DNA from: Antedon mediterranea
Lineage: Eukaryota; Echinodermata; Crinoidea; Comatulida; Antedonidae
DNA: 64,000 bases
NCBI RefSeq assembly: GCF_964355755.1
Contig: NC_092672.1
Location: 24,860,501 to 24,924,500, forward strand
Direction: 5' to 3'
Shown here: piece after piece, positions 15,301 to 27,300 of the stretch
Numbering within the stretch: position 1 is the stretch's first letter
Layout: every line of letters begins with the position of its first letter
The notes under the pieces: model-generated
What the model was told of the DNA's origin: nothing
Databases searched by the model: none
Seen by the model: only the letters and a program-made list of their open reading frames with translations
Translations under genes and position numbers: made by a program

Positions 15301-18300
15301 AAATCAATTATTTTTTTAGGTAGATCAAGATCAAATATAGTTCTGACTTGTTAATGGTCACATGCCAGTATAGTTTATTGGGCTTGCCAGTGATAATGAC
15401 AAAATATTTATTATTTTGGTCTACTATTACAGTAACACTTTTTATCAATTAATGATATAACATATCAGTGCAACGTCCACTATTATATTTTAAAAAATGA
15501 ACAAAAATATATATATGTTGATTTTTATATTGGAACTGAGAAAGGCATTTATTCCTGATCTAAATTATTTTCACTTTGGGATATTTTTGTAAATTACAAC
15601 TTTCATAAAAAAATATCATTAAAACATAGTATAAATATGCACATGGTATAAATATAGAATTTGTAAAATGCATCAGAGGTCGTACATTTACAAAATAAAA
15701 AAAAAAAGGAATTTACATATTTATTTTTATACAGAGGTATAAGTGAGTGGCACTTAGTCAGTGTAACTCTTTTTTTTCTGCTATAAATGAGTTAGGAATA
15801 ACATTGTCATGTGACAGAATACCAATGTAACATTTTTTTCTTTAAAATCAGTATTTTAACACCTGATGATTATGACCTCTTTCCAGAATGGAAACACTCC
15901 ACTTCATATACATCTGGCTCAAAGGAATCCTACATTAGAAATGGTGACCTGTCTCATAAATAAGGGAGCGTCAGTGACATCACAAAATAAGGTAATATAT
16001 ATACAGACAATTTTCAGTAATACTGTATGGCAACAATCTTTCACCTACTCTAGTACATTATTCTATTCTTTTTTTTCTTTTTTTATATCTGGTTCATCAT
16101 ATAATTAATAATAATGATAATTATTATTAAATTGTGTGATTTTTGGTAGACCTATTTAAAAAACCATTCCTTCAAAGATGCCAATATCTACTATCACAGC
16201 GATTTTAAACTGATAGGAAGATTGTGGGTTGTATAATTTATGCTGAGATTGGACCTATCGGGTATTTTGATGACATGAAGTAAAGGTAGAGATAATGTGC
16301 CCGGCTTCATAAGTTATTTAATAAGGGAGTTTAATCCTATAACCTATGCTTCATTAAATACTCTGTAGCCATCTGTATTTCAATACTGATCTACACATGC
16401 GCACAGCTCGAATCTGAATTAAATGAAAGAAAGAATATTTTCCATAATTTGTTATCCAATGAACCATATCTTTTTTTAACTTTGCTAAATGTTGTCCCAA
16501 TTCAATCTGTTTCATAAGTAAATATTATTTTTTGAACAGATGTCAGGATTATTCTAAATGTGTAATTCAACCTAGAAATTGACATTGAAATCTAAATCAT
16601 TCAGTTAAATAACTTATAAAGAGCAGACCTCCCAACTATGCTGATAATGGCGAAAGCAATTTTGAATATACTGATATTTCTAATCTCTGTTAAGAATCTA
16701 GATAAGAAGAAAAAGAAAATATGCTAAATATCCGCACAACGTTAGTAATAAATTCATGTATTGTTTAATAATTAAAATATTTGTATTTTCCGCCATTTGG
16801 CATACCCATATTTACTATTATAAATACCAAAACCTTTACATTTTTAGTAGCGCCCTTTATGGTCTAATGTATTTTTCAAAATATTATAGCCCCCTGTATA
16901 GTTTTGACATGATTTCATAAAACCTCCCAATGTATCATTTGATTTGTTGAGAGGTGACAAACTTAAAACAGCCGATTATATAAACTGAATAACAATGTAT
17001 TTTACTTTACTGTTAGTGTATTGTCAGTTATAGGCCTTTTGCATATATTAAATGTTGCCATTTGAGTGTGAAAACATAGGGTTTGCCACAAAAATTGTAA
17101 TGAATGGACTATTAGTTTAGGATATATTGTGAAAACATGGGTTTTATATTTTATTTGCATTAAAGTGATTGTGTTGGAAAGAGATTAACATCGTTACCAT
17201 TTAAGATAGTTAAAACAAATTATTTTATAACATGTGAATTATGGAATTATTTTTAAGGATAAGATAAATACAGCGTCACACTTGACATTCTTCTTTCACA
17301 AAAAAAAATAATTTTTTTAATTTTTTCTAATACCTGATTCAAAGTCTCAACCCTGCTTCAGAAATTGTAAAATGTCTCATTAAAAAGGATAGTGCATTAT
17401 TGACATTGCTAAATAAGGTAATCTACAGAAAATTGAAGTTTCTATACATAAATAGATGTAAAATGCATAACAATAATCTCATGAGGTCATTAACAGAGCT
17501 TGACTCTGTTTTGAGACATACACAGACAAAAGTCGACTTCTTTCGCAGACCCTGTGCACGCAAGATTAGTGGGCATGTTTGAGAAGTTTCTGCATTAGAA
17601 AGTCTAGGTCTTTAGGTAGCCAATTAAAGAGGATGAACTAAAAACACCGAATCAAAACCTTAAAGGTGCTTACAAGAATGCTTGTTTATACTAATATAGC
17701 TAACAACTGTTAATGTAGTAAAACCTCCAGCTAATGTAGAAACACTAACAGCTTATGTAGTAAATAAAAAGTCAACACCAGCTAATGTAGAACGTCAACA
17801 ACTAATGTAGTAACAAAAATTGCCTCACACTATCGCCAGCTAATATAGAAAATATATATTTTACAAACCTGTTTAAATCTGTGCAAATGCATTTTTTTAT
17901 TTAGCTATCAGTCTATCCACTTTTGTAAACGACCAATTTTCTAAAACGACCATACATTGTAAGCAAACATTTCTCTTAAGAGAGCGCTTTTCATAATTGA
18001 CTACCTCTTGTAAGGGATCACCTCCTCTCATAAAGGACTACTTCTTATAATCGAACACCTCTTGTAAGCGACCACCTCTCTTAAAGAACATACCTCTCTT
18101 AAGTGACCACCTCTTTCAAGGGACCACAACCTCTCTCTTAAGGGACAACTTCAACCACCACAAAACGTAGGTTCATGGTGATAGCCAAATATACAATTGT
18201 AGGGGTTTTCTGTCAAAACAATTGATTAACAGTGCACTTTTATTTATTTATCAAATCCAAACATTTAAAAGCTCACTCATATTATGGGATAAAGAGGCCT

Positions 18301-21300
18301 ACTTCCCATTATGGGGATAGTGTAGTATGTGGTGAAAATTAAACACAGGAGAGAATGCTATTCTTGCTTCTACATAATAAATAGATAAAAGTTGGTTTAT
18401 CTGCCAGCAGTTTTTCTCATTGTTAGTATAGTATTACTATTTACGTTTGGATTTATAGATCTTGCCTACTACAGAACAGAGGTAGTGTTTTGGATCTGGG
18501 TGTCTATCAATTAATATGTCTTTGTAAATAGCTTGTTTAAGTAAATATTTTTGTTTTTAGGAAGGAAAGACGCCTGAATCTATTGTAGAAACAAATATAT
18601 ACATAACGAAAAAAGAAAAAACTGTGATTTTAAATTATTTTGACAGTAAGTAAAGTTTATAAATATAAATTATGCATTAATCTAAGATAGGTAAACACAG
18701 TGCAAAAGCTTTAGTGTGGTACAGGTGGTCATTTGAAATTATCAATGCTACTACTATAAATTTTACAAAATTGTACTACAGAAACAAACTGTAAGGTGAA
18801 TATTTTTATATAAGCTGGCAGACCTTATTTTTCTGGTTCATTACAAATGAATAAAACTAAATTCTCTGGATCAGCCCAATCAATAGCATAATTGATATGT
18901 ATGTACATGGTTGCCACTATTTTATTATATTAATTGAGAGTTGGTTTAATATATTTGTATTAAAGATGTGTCCCCCTGAAAAAATAATTCTTAACAAAAT
19001 GTTTGTTGAATATGCCATTTTAATGTAACATAATAGTTATCCACTTTGACCAAAAATTGGATCGGAAAAAAAAACTTTAATTTAAAGCAAAAAATGTTCA
19101 AATTGGCTGCCAGCCAATGGGTTTTTGGTTGAATTTAACCATTTATTTTGTCAATTTATAAGTGAAAACATTATTTTTTTTCATTTTTTTTCCTACGGAA
19201 GTGATTATCTTTATTAAAACTACAAAATAACATATTCAAAGTCTGATTTAATTAATCTTCATTTTTCATGTTTTTGGGGGACAATACATCTTTAATATTA
19301 TTGTATTGCTGGTACTCGAACATAATTTAATATTCTTATTTCCCATGGTTCAAGTTTACCGGAGGTATTATTAAAGTTGACGAGAACTATTGTACTGTAT
19401 ATGGGATGACATTTATTTTACTGTTTAATAACAAAATACTGATAATATCAAGCATTTTTAAGGCTTACAGAGGCAGAATGAGATAACAATTTATTTTTTG
19501 TCATAATAGAATTGTTAGTTCCTGCAGAGATACGTGCCAGGGGTAAACAGGCTATTAAAATATATAAAGAAGAACTTAAAACTGGTAGCATGTCTGTTGT
19601 GAATTCAAGATGTATGTTTCTGGGAAAAGAAGGTGCTGGGAAGACTAGCTGTGTAAAGGCTATGGTTGGAGAAAGGTAACAAGTAAAATGGTATATTGTT
19701 TATATTACGGTATCTTGCTGTGTATTAACCATCAACCATTTTAGTGATCATTTTAAGATTTTAGGCATTCATAGTTTTACGCCCGTATTCTTAAACCGGA
19801 CTTTAGTCGTAGTTCGAGCTAAAACTAAAAAAATGACATCATTTTAATTCATAAACCGAACTTCAACTAAATCACCGACTAAATCAGGCCAACCTCGACT
19901 AAATCGAGACGGATTTTGATCGATTTTTTTAGTCCTGGAGGGAGCAGACTAAATGGTCGACTAAATGGTTTTTAAACGATGTTTATAAAAATCGTAACAG
20001 TCATTGAGTGTTTATATTGGCCAGATATTGAAGAATGAAATATCTATATTTATATTAGCTTAATTAAATATACATTGGTATAAATTATAATAATGAAAAT
20101 CATCTTTATTTACAACTGTATACAAATTACATTATTTTCTTCACGCAAGTCCGACTTGAGCTACGTCACGCCATAGCGACAATGGGAGATGCGGCAATTC
20201 ACCACGCGATGGAATGTTTAGGGGGCCTAGCGCTTTCTTGTCACACTATGAAGTGCGTGGTTCGTGGCGATCATACTTTGTTGGGGGCCTAGAAAATATA
20301 AAAATTACCGTACCGCCATGGTTCCTAAATATATTTTTAAGATTTTATTTGTTGTTAATCAAATATACTTCACTGTTAAATTAATACTGATATTGTTCTA
20401 ATAATTAACGATTAAAATTATTTTTCATGTATATAGTCCTGATGCGTAAAAAGTGTTGTAAGAAATGGAAAGTGATATCAATGCGCAAAATTTCGTCTGC
20501 TCCTCAAATACTCTCTTGTCATTGGCCAATGTATAGCCTTTGTTACCCAGACGTGTGCAACTCGACTAAAAGCTCGACTTCATTAAGTGGAACTGCAAAC
20601 TTCGACTACTTCATTTTTGAATCGAATTTGAAGTAATAGCTCGAACTACGACTTTTCCAAGTCGAACTTCGAACTACGACTAAAGTCCGGTTTAAGAATA
20701 CGGGCGTAAGCCTCTTAATCAGAATGCTAAGAAATGCTTTGTGAATGGTAAGCGAAGGCATTCAGCTTTGGTAAGGGAATGTTTAATTTGAATTACTATA
20801 CACTAAGGGTAACATTGTAGTATTTTAAATTATGATTCTTATTAAATAATAAAAACATTAATTTTATTAAGTTTAATTTCCTTTTTTTAATTAACTTTCT
20901 AATGTTCTATTTATTTAAAATTTATCAGTTGTTTTATGATTGGAATGTATATTTAAATGCAGTCTCCTTTTATGATTTAGTCATTTATACATACTTTGTA
21001 TGTTTCTAAAACGTACAATAATGTTTAACTTTACTATACAATGTTATAATAGATTCAATTCTGCAGAACAATCCACAGATGGAATCGTTACAACCACAGT
21101 GTTTCAAGCAAAGAAGGATTGTAGTCAATGGAAAAAGATAAAAGATGTAAATGGTGAGAAAAGCAACTGAAAATGTTAAATTTTACATATTCATTATTTT
21201 GCTATAATTTTAACATTAATTTATTTTTTGTAAAATAAGTCTAATATTTAAATAAAAACATTCTTAAATGTATAATATAATGCCATTTACACATTGGTTA

Positions 21301-24300
21301 TACAACAAATAACAATTCAAAATTCATTTGGCTATGCAACCATTACGTCTTGGTCTTCTATTTTCAATGAGGTGATTGAAATCACCTCAGATACCAGAAA
21401 TTGGAAAATTACTGTCAATGTTCAGAATATTGCTTATCATTGTATTCCTCTCATCCCATACAACGCATTGGTTTCCTAATCTAATTGTCCATTTCTTGCT
21501 TTGTATAGGTATTGAGCTATCAGAGCAAATTCGTTCACATGCTTTAGGAGAAAAGGTTGATAAAAGGTTACAAGAAGGTAGGTACAGACTAATAAAGCTT
21601 TTATAACATTTAAATCTGCATAAAAGATGTATAATGATATCGATCAGTAACACTGTTATATTGGTTTTGTTTCTGTAATTTTTTGTAGAAGGCAATGTTG
21701 GAATCTGGGCTAAATTTAAGAATGGTATGTATAAGATGGTAATAGGAAAAGAAAATGTGAGTGACATAACTAGTATATGGGACTACGCTGGTCAACTAGA
21801 CTACTATATAACGCACAGGGTATGTTTTCATTATTGTATTATGAATATCACTTGTATTCTAAGAGTCATATTTAAAACAAATATTATTTTTATTGGGTTC
21901 AGAAATAAATCAATTAGAAGCTCTTAAATACATGATGTGTACTTACTATATTACTTACTGTATTTTGCCAAGAACATTTTTAACAGGGTTATTTATCAAT
22001 GTGCAACTTTTTTTTAGACTAGATGCTATGTTTTTGTTGGTTTTTCTAGTTTTCATATGAAACATCACCAGGGGCTGATCCAGGGGAGAGGACCACAGGG
22101 CATTTGTACCTGTCAATATTGTCAACAATAAAATGATAGGGTGGAGGGGCGGAGTGGAGTAGATGTGGGAATGAGAAGGTTTAATATATTATTTAAGCAT
22201 CGTCAGTAAGCATTAAACAACCTCAAAACCTCAGAAAACCATACCTCCACCAATTATACCAGGCCTTTCTTTCTTTCTCTTTTGTTCTTATTTCATGCAA
22301 TAATGCGATGCTGAATAAAGATCAATAGGTGATCTACAATAAACAATGCTAAAATAAGTACTTTACACATACTATTCACAATCTAATTACAACAAATACT
22401 ATTCCTGATCTAAAAAGAAAGAAGGTCGTATTAAGACTCATAATAAAATCAAATCACTATCCAAATGAAAAAGTAAACAGAGAGGTATCACTTTTGAAAT
22501 AATATCAACAATTGTATGACTTTGATGGTAAGAAATTACCACGTGTATCAATGCGAGCTGAACAATGGTTGTGGAAATGCCATTTGACGTAGTACACGCA
22601 CCTCTCTTGTAAGAAATTACCACGTGTATCAATGCGAGCTGAACAATGGTTGTGGAAATGCCATTTGACGTAGTACACGCACCTCTCTTGTAAGAAATTA
22701 CCACGTGTATCAATGCAAGCTGAACGATGGTGGAAAAACAATTTAATTTGACATACATACATCCCTCTTACAAGAAATCATTATGTGTTCCTGCCTGCAT
22801 TGATGGTATCTGTTCCAATTTATTGTTATGTATCACTCTGGCCTAGACAATGACGACAATACGACAGACTCATGGATATACCAACAATGAAATTGCGCTA
22901 TATTTAGACATTGACATGATTTGCTCACTGTCTGGGTGACAGCATGTAGCTTGTTTTTAAACGTCTAAACAAGTAGGTTAGACCTAGCCAATGGTTTTGA
23001 AATGATCATGACAACATAACAAAACATACATAGTAATACACATCATGTCAAGTTAGTTCCCAAAACATAGGAACCACAGTCCTGGTAGAGGTCTGGTATC
23101 ACAATGTAAAAATGGTGAAAGTTGATTTTACAGTCTGCATTAATCTGCATGTTTGACTTGATGAGGCATGAACAAAAGTGCTCGTAACAAAAGCAGAGCA
23201 AAATAGATAAATAAATGACTATTTATTTGCGCACTAGATTGTTTCATAAAGTGATAAAAAGAAGAGCTATTTCATCACCTTGATGAAACAGTACAGTGTG
23301 TAGTGTGCAAATAGAATGTTGAAGTTTTTACTTGAGTCATCAAACTTTATCTATATACAATATTGTAATATTATGTTATAATTAACCATGAAAACATAAT
23401 CCTTGTTAATTTCCAGTTTTTCCTGACAAATACAGTATCATACTGTGTTGTTTTCAATGTCATGGACAACTTGGATGAGCCAGCTAAACCACGGGGTTCA
23501 AAAATAGTAAGTTAAACTTTAGTACTTTAGACAATCTTGTAAACTGCAAATGCTATGATTTAATAATGTAATTAATTTCAATATTAGTTTAAAAATATAT
23601 TGTCATTGTCATTTTAGGGTCAGCTAGGAATGACTAATTTGGACATGAATTTGTTCTGGATAAGGTCCATTTATGAACATACTATACAACATGGTTCAGG
23701 AAACACTATTTCAATTGATGGCAAGAACATAGGGTCACCTCCCATCTGTTTGGTTGCAACTCATGTGGACAAATTGTCAGGGACAGCATCAGAAAAAGAG
23801 GAGGAGGTAAATAGTATATAAATATTAGATATTTATATCTTGTCTTTTTCTCAACTATGTCAACATAAGTGCTCCTAGCAACTGAACACAACTGAATGCA
23901 ACTATAAACCTCAACTGACTGCAACTGACAGGCGCACAACAATGTAGACATAAGCTTATAGTTACTTTCAGTTGCCCATGTTCTATTTTTTCTGTAACTG
24001 AGTGAAACTGAAAAGTTTTAAACGTGTCACACGTGTGGTATGAGTAACGGCGACCAGTCGCGATTCGTTTGTATACTGGTTCATATACAACTATGAATTG
24101 CGTTGTGCGTGTAGTAAGGTAAATTAATAGGCTCTTTAGAATTAATATTTTGCCTACAAAAAGGTTGACTGTATTTAACAACCCATCAGTACAATTAGAA
24201 CAAAAAAGCAGTTTGAAATCTAATGTACATGTTTATACAATCAACTAATATAACATGAAAATGGAACATTTAAGCTACACATTACATGCATTACAAAACA

Positions 24301-27300
24301 ATTCATTAAAGAAAGCACATTAAAGTAGAAACATTGTTTGAGATGTTGTCATTTGTCAACTCGGCCTCACGTCAACTCGGCCTCAAGTCAACTCGACCAA
24401 AACTAATCCGTCAACTCGGCCTTTAAAAAGTATGGAACGCAAAAAGTGCTAATATAGTAGTTCATTTATTACAATGGCAGGATATAGTACGGTTAGGCCT
24501 ACATAATACTTAATAGACGAAATAAAACGGAAATTTCAATGTAAATTACAACACACTGGGCCTGATCGTTTTTCGTTTAATTGATAAGTAGTATTTATTT
24601 ATATTGTTGGTTGGTTAGTCTCAGTAAGAACCTTCAGTAATGTGTTTGTTAGATCTTTTTTTTTTGATACAAGGATGTTCCCAGAAATAATCGAAATATT
24701 CTTAGAAGGCCTATATATTATATAGATATTATTAGATTAATACAGTAAAATAAAAATGTTTTTTTTGTGTATATATTCTCTCTCAAATTATTAGCAATAT
24801 GTTACGGTCAAAGTGAATAACTATATGTGACATTAAAATGGTATATTACAGTAACAAGATCTTTCACACATTTATTGACGATGTCAATCAAACTAACGAA
24901 GAGATTATGGAAACAAATTCAGAATTTTCTGTCATGTTAAAGTTCTATATTGCAATTGTGCGCTATTCAAATTGTTTTTATTACTTTTGTGATTTGATTA
25001 TAATGGAGAATCCAATGAATACATTTATGTATAGGAAATTAATCTAAAACACGTCACTACTGAAGAAATCATCATGAAAAAATGGCGTTTTTTTATTTTG
25101 TCAAGCAAAAACTAAAACATATTGTTTGAGTCCAAACAACGGAATTCCTAAACAACATAATATTGTCTAAGCATTCTCATCTGTTTTTAACACCCACCGC
25201 GCCCTGTATTGTTCAATAAAATTGATCACCTAAAGGGGCATTCCCACCGTCCGTACCTGTTCCGTTTCGCGGAACGGAAGACGGCGCCGTTTTTTTCAAC
25301 GTGATGCGCGTCGCTCACCGTTCCGTTTTAAACATTCACACCTGTTCTGTTTTGTGACGTGACGTTAAAATGGCAGCCGTTTCTGGATGATCATCGGATG
25401 ATAGTGAGGAAGAAATTATTCTTTTTAGTTTAATTAAAGATAATATTACAAAACGAGACACAAGATTCCCGATGATAGTAACAAAACACACCATGACAAA
25501 TTCCATGAATCCATAATTTTATACAATAAAATCACAATCACATCCCTATGGACTGTTATGGAAGCAAATTTCTCTCTTCCCATGGTGTACTGTATTAATT
25601 ATAAATAATTATGAAATAGAAACGAAATGAACATAAAAATGTCATACAAAAAAAACCTTAAGGCCTATTTGAAAAAAATGCACATTCATGTCTGGGTGTG
25701 TGTGCATGTAACCTATACCCATAATGCTTATGCAATTTGTTTTGTACTGTATATACAGTTGTAGACCGAAATATATTGTTTAAATATTATTTATTAAAAT
25801 GTCTTCTTCGACAGTTATTCCTGTATAATACAAAATGTGAAGAAATATTTATTTATTTCAAACAATATAAATAAATACTACCTATCAATTAAACGAAAAA
25901 CGATCAGGCCCAGTGTGTTATAATTTATTTTGAATTTTCCGTTTTATTTTGTCTATTATGTAGGCCCTAGTCCAACCGTCTGTGATGTTTATCCTGCCAT
26001 TATAATATTAATTACTATATTAGCACTTTTTGCGTTCCATAGTTTCTGGAGGCCGAGTTGACGGATTAGTTTTTGGCCGAGTTGACGTGAGGCCGAGTTG
26101 ACTTGGGGCCGAGTTGACGTGGGGCCGATTTGACGTGGGGCCGAGTTGACTTGGGGCCGACTTGACGTGGGGCCGACATGACTTTGGCCGAGACGGTTTA
26201 GGGCCGAGTTGGATCGAATTCCATTTTGAATTACAGTATGAATCAAATAAAACAGCCTGTAACAGTTATGAAAGATTGTGTACATTAGGTTGTGACATAT
26301 TGTCTTGTAAACCACTGATCATGATGATCACTGGGATCACGCAGATTGATCTCACTGATCATGTGAGTATTCTCAGTGGATATATCATTGTCAACACTTA
26401 GCTTGAAAACAAAATCCAAGATGGCGACAAAAATCCAAAATGACTGACCATTTGATCTAAATTGTATTTACTAGATGGTACGCTCGCTTCGCTCGCGTAC
26501 CATCTAGGTCGTGCCCACAGATGGTTCTCGAATACTAATAATGTCAGCGTTAAAAAACTGGCGATTTCAAATGTACGTACCGCAGGACAATAATACATGT
26601 CGTTTACAGGAACGAATAAATAGACACTGTGATTTATGTACTCAACTAAAATTAGCACCCTGGGAATTACTTCCGAAAAAGAAACTTGTCACAAAATGAG
26701 ACCAATTGTTTAAGTCAAATTTAAACAAACTTAATTTGTGTTTTATATGTAACATTAGGGTTGAGGGATGGGGAAGAGGATGGTGCAAAGAGGAACAGTT
26801 TTTAAATATATTCTTTATCTATTTATTCTTTATTTATTTAGTAACGAAATATTAATTGTTTTCATGTTTTACAAATAATATACCACTAAACACAGTAAAA
26901 CATTGCGATGTAATACTTTTTTGAAACTATCACCGTCCTAGTCGATTGAAAAGTACAGTACGTCTTTAACGACACATCACTACGACGTGTATATGTTTAT
27001 ATAATGTATAACAATTTGTGAAAACCACCTCTATTCGGGGCAAATCATAAATTCGATTTAATCTTCAATAAATATTAAATTATCTAACTCAACTTAATTA
27101 GTAGGCCTAATGGTTTTCAATTGTTTCTTAGAGCTAATTCATACTTAAGTTGGTTCCTACCCTACCCACCAAAGTTGTTCTGCGTTTAGGGCATGTGATG
27201 CACTGTAGGCCTATCCTCTACTGGCTTTACAACGCTACATGCCAGTGAGGGAAGGGTGATGATGTGGGTGGTTTAACTGCAATAATAAAGATTTGTACAT

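Larger units (their letters stand above)
3397..15886. other. 12.5 kb ROCO intron with several decayed mobile elements
   Basis: Contains a TIR element (4193-5266), a palindromic element (5694-5826), a tRNA-headed SINE (6301), a tyrosine-recombinase remnant (7690-7851), a LINE RT fragment (9368-9870), a dispersed repeat (11262-11345), a degenerate inverted repeat (12218-12395) and a 72-bp duplication (14110-14250). The rest is AT-rich with nothing recognisable. Confidence 0.7.
15992..18560. other. ROCO intron with vestigial exon and degenerate repeats
   Basis: Holds the decayed ankyrin exon (17326-17417), a dispersed repeat (17612-17690), a run of degenerate ctaatgtag words (17695-17860) and a degenerate short tandem repeat (17930-18155). 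Otherwise AT-rich with nothing recognised. Confidence 0.7.
21820..23416. other. ROCO intron with an 81-bp tandem repeat and a hairpin
   Basis: Contains the repeat at 22528-22770 and the hairpin at 23223-23316. No exon-like sequence is seen. Confidence 0.7.

Noticed and set aside
22438-22762. Two overlapping - strand frames with repeated RSACIDTRGN-like peptides
   Set aside because: Produced by the 81-bp tandem repeat, whose period is divisible by three.
25989-26315. - strand frame with repeated GPTSTRPQVNSA
   Set aside because: Translation of the GTCAACTCGGCC words at the end of the foldback element.
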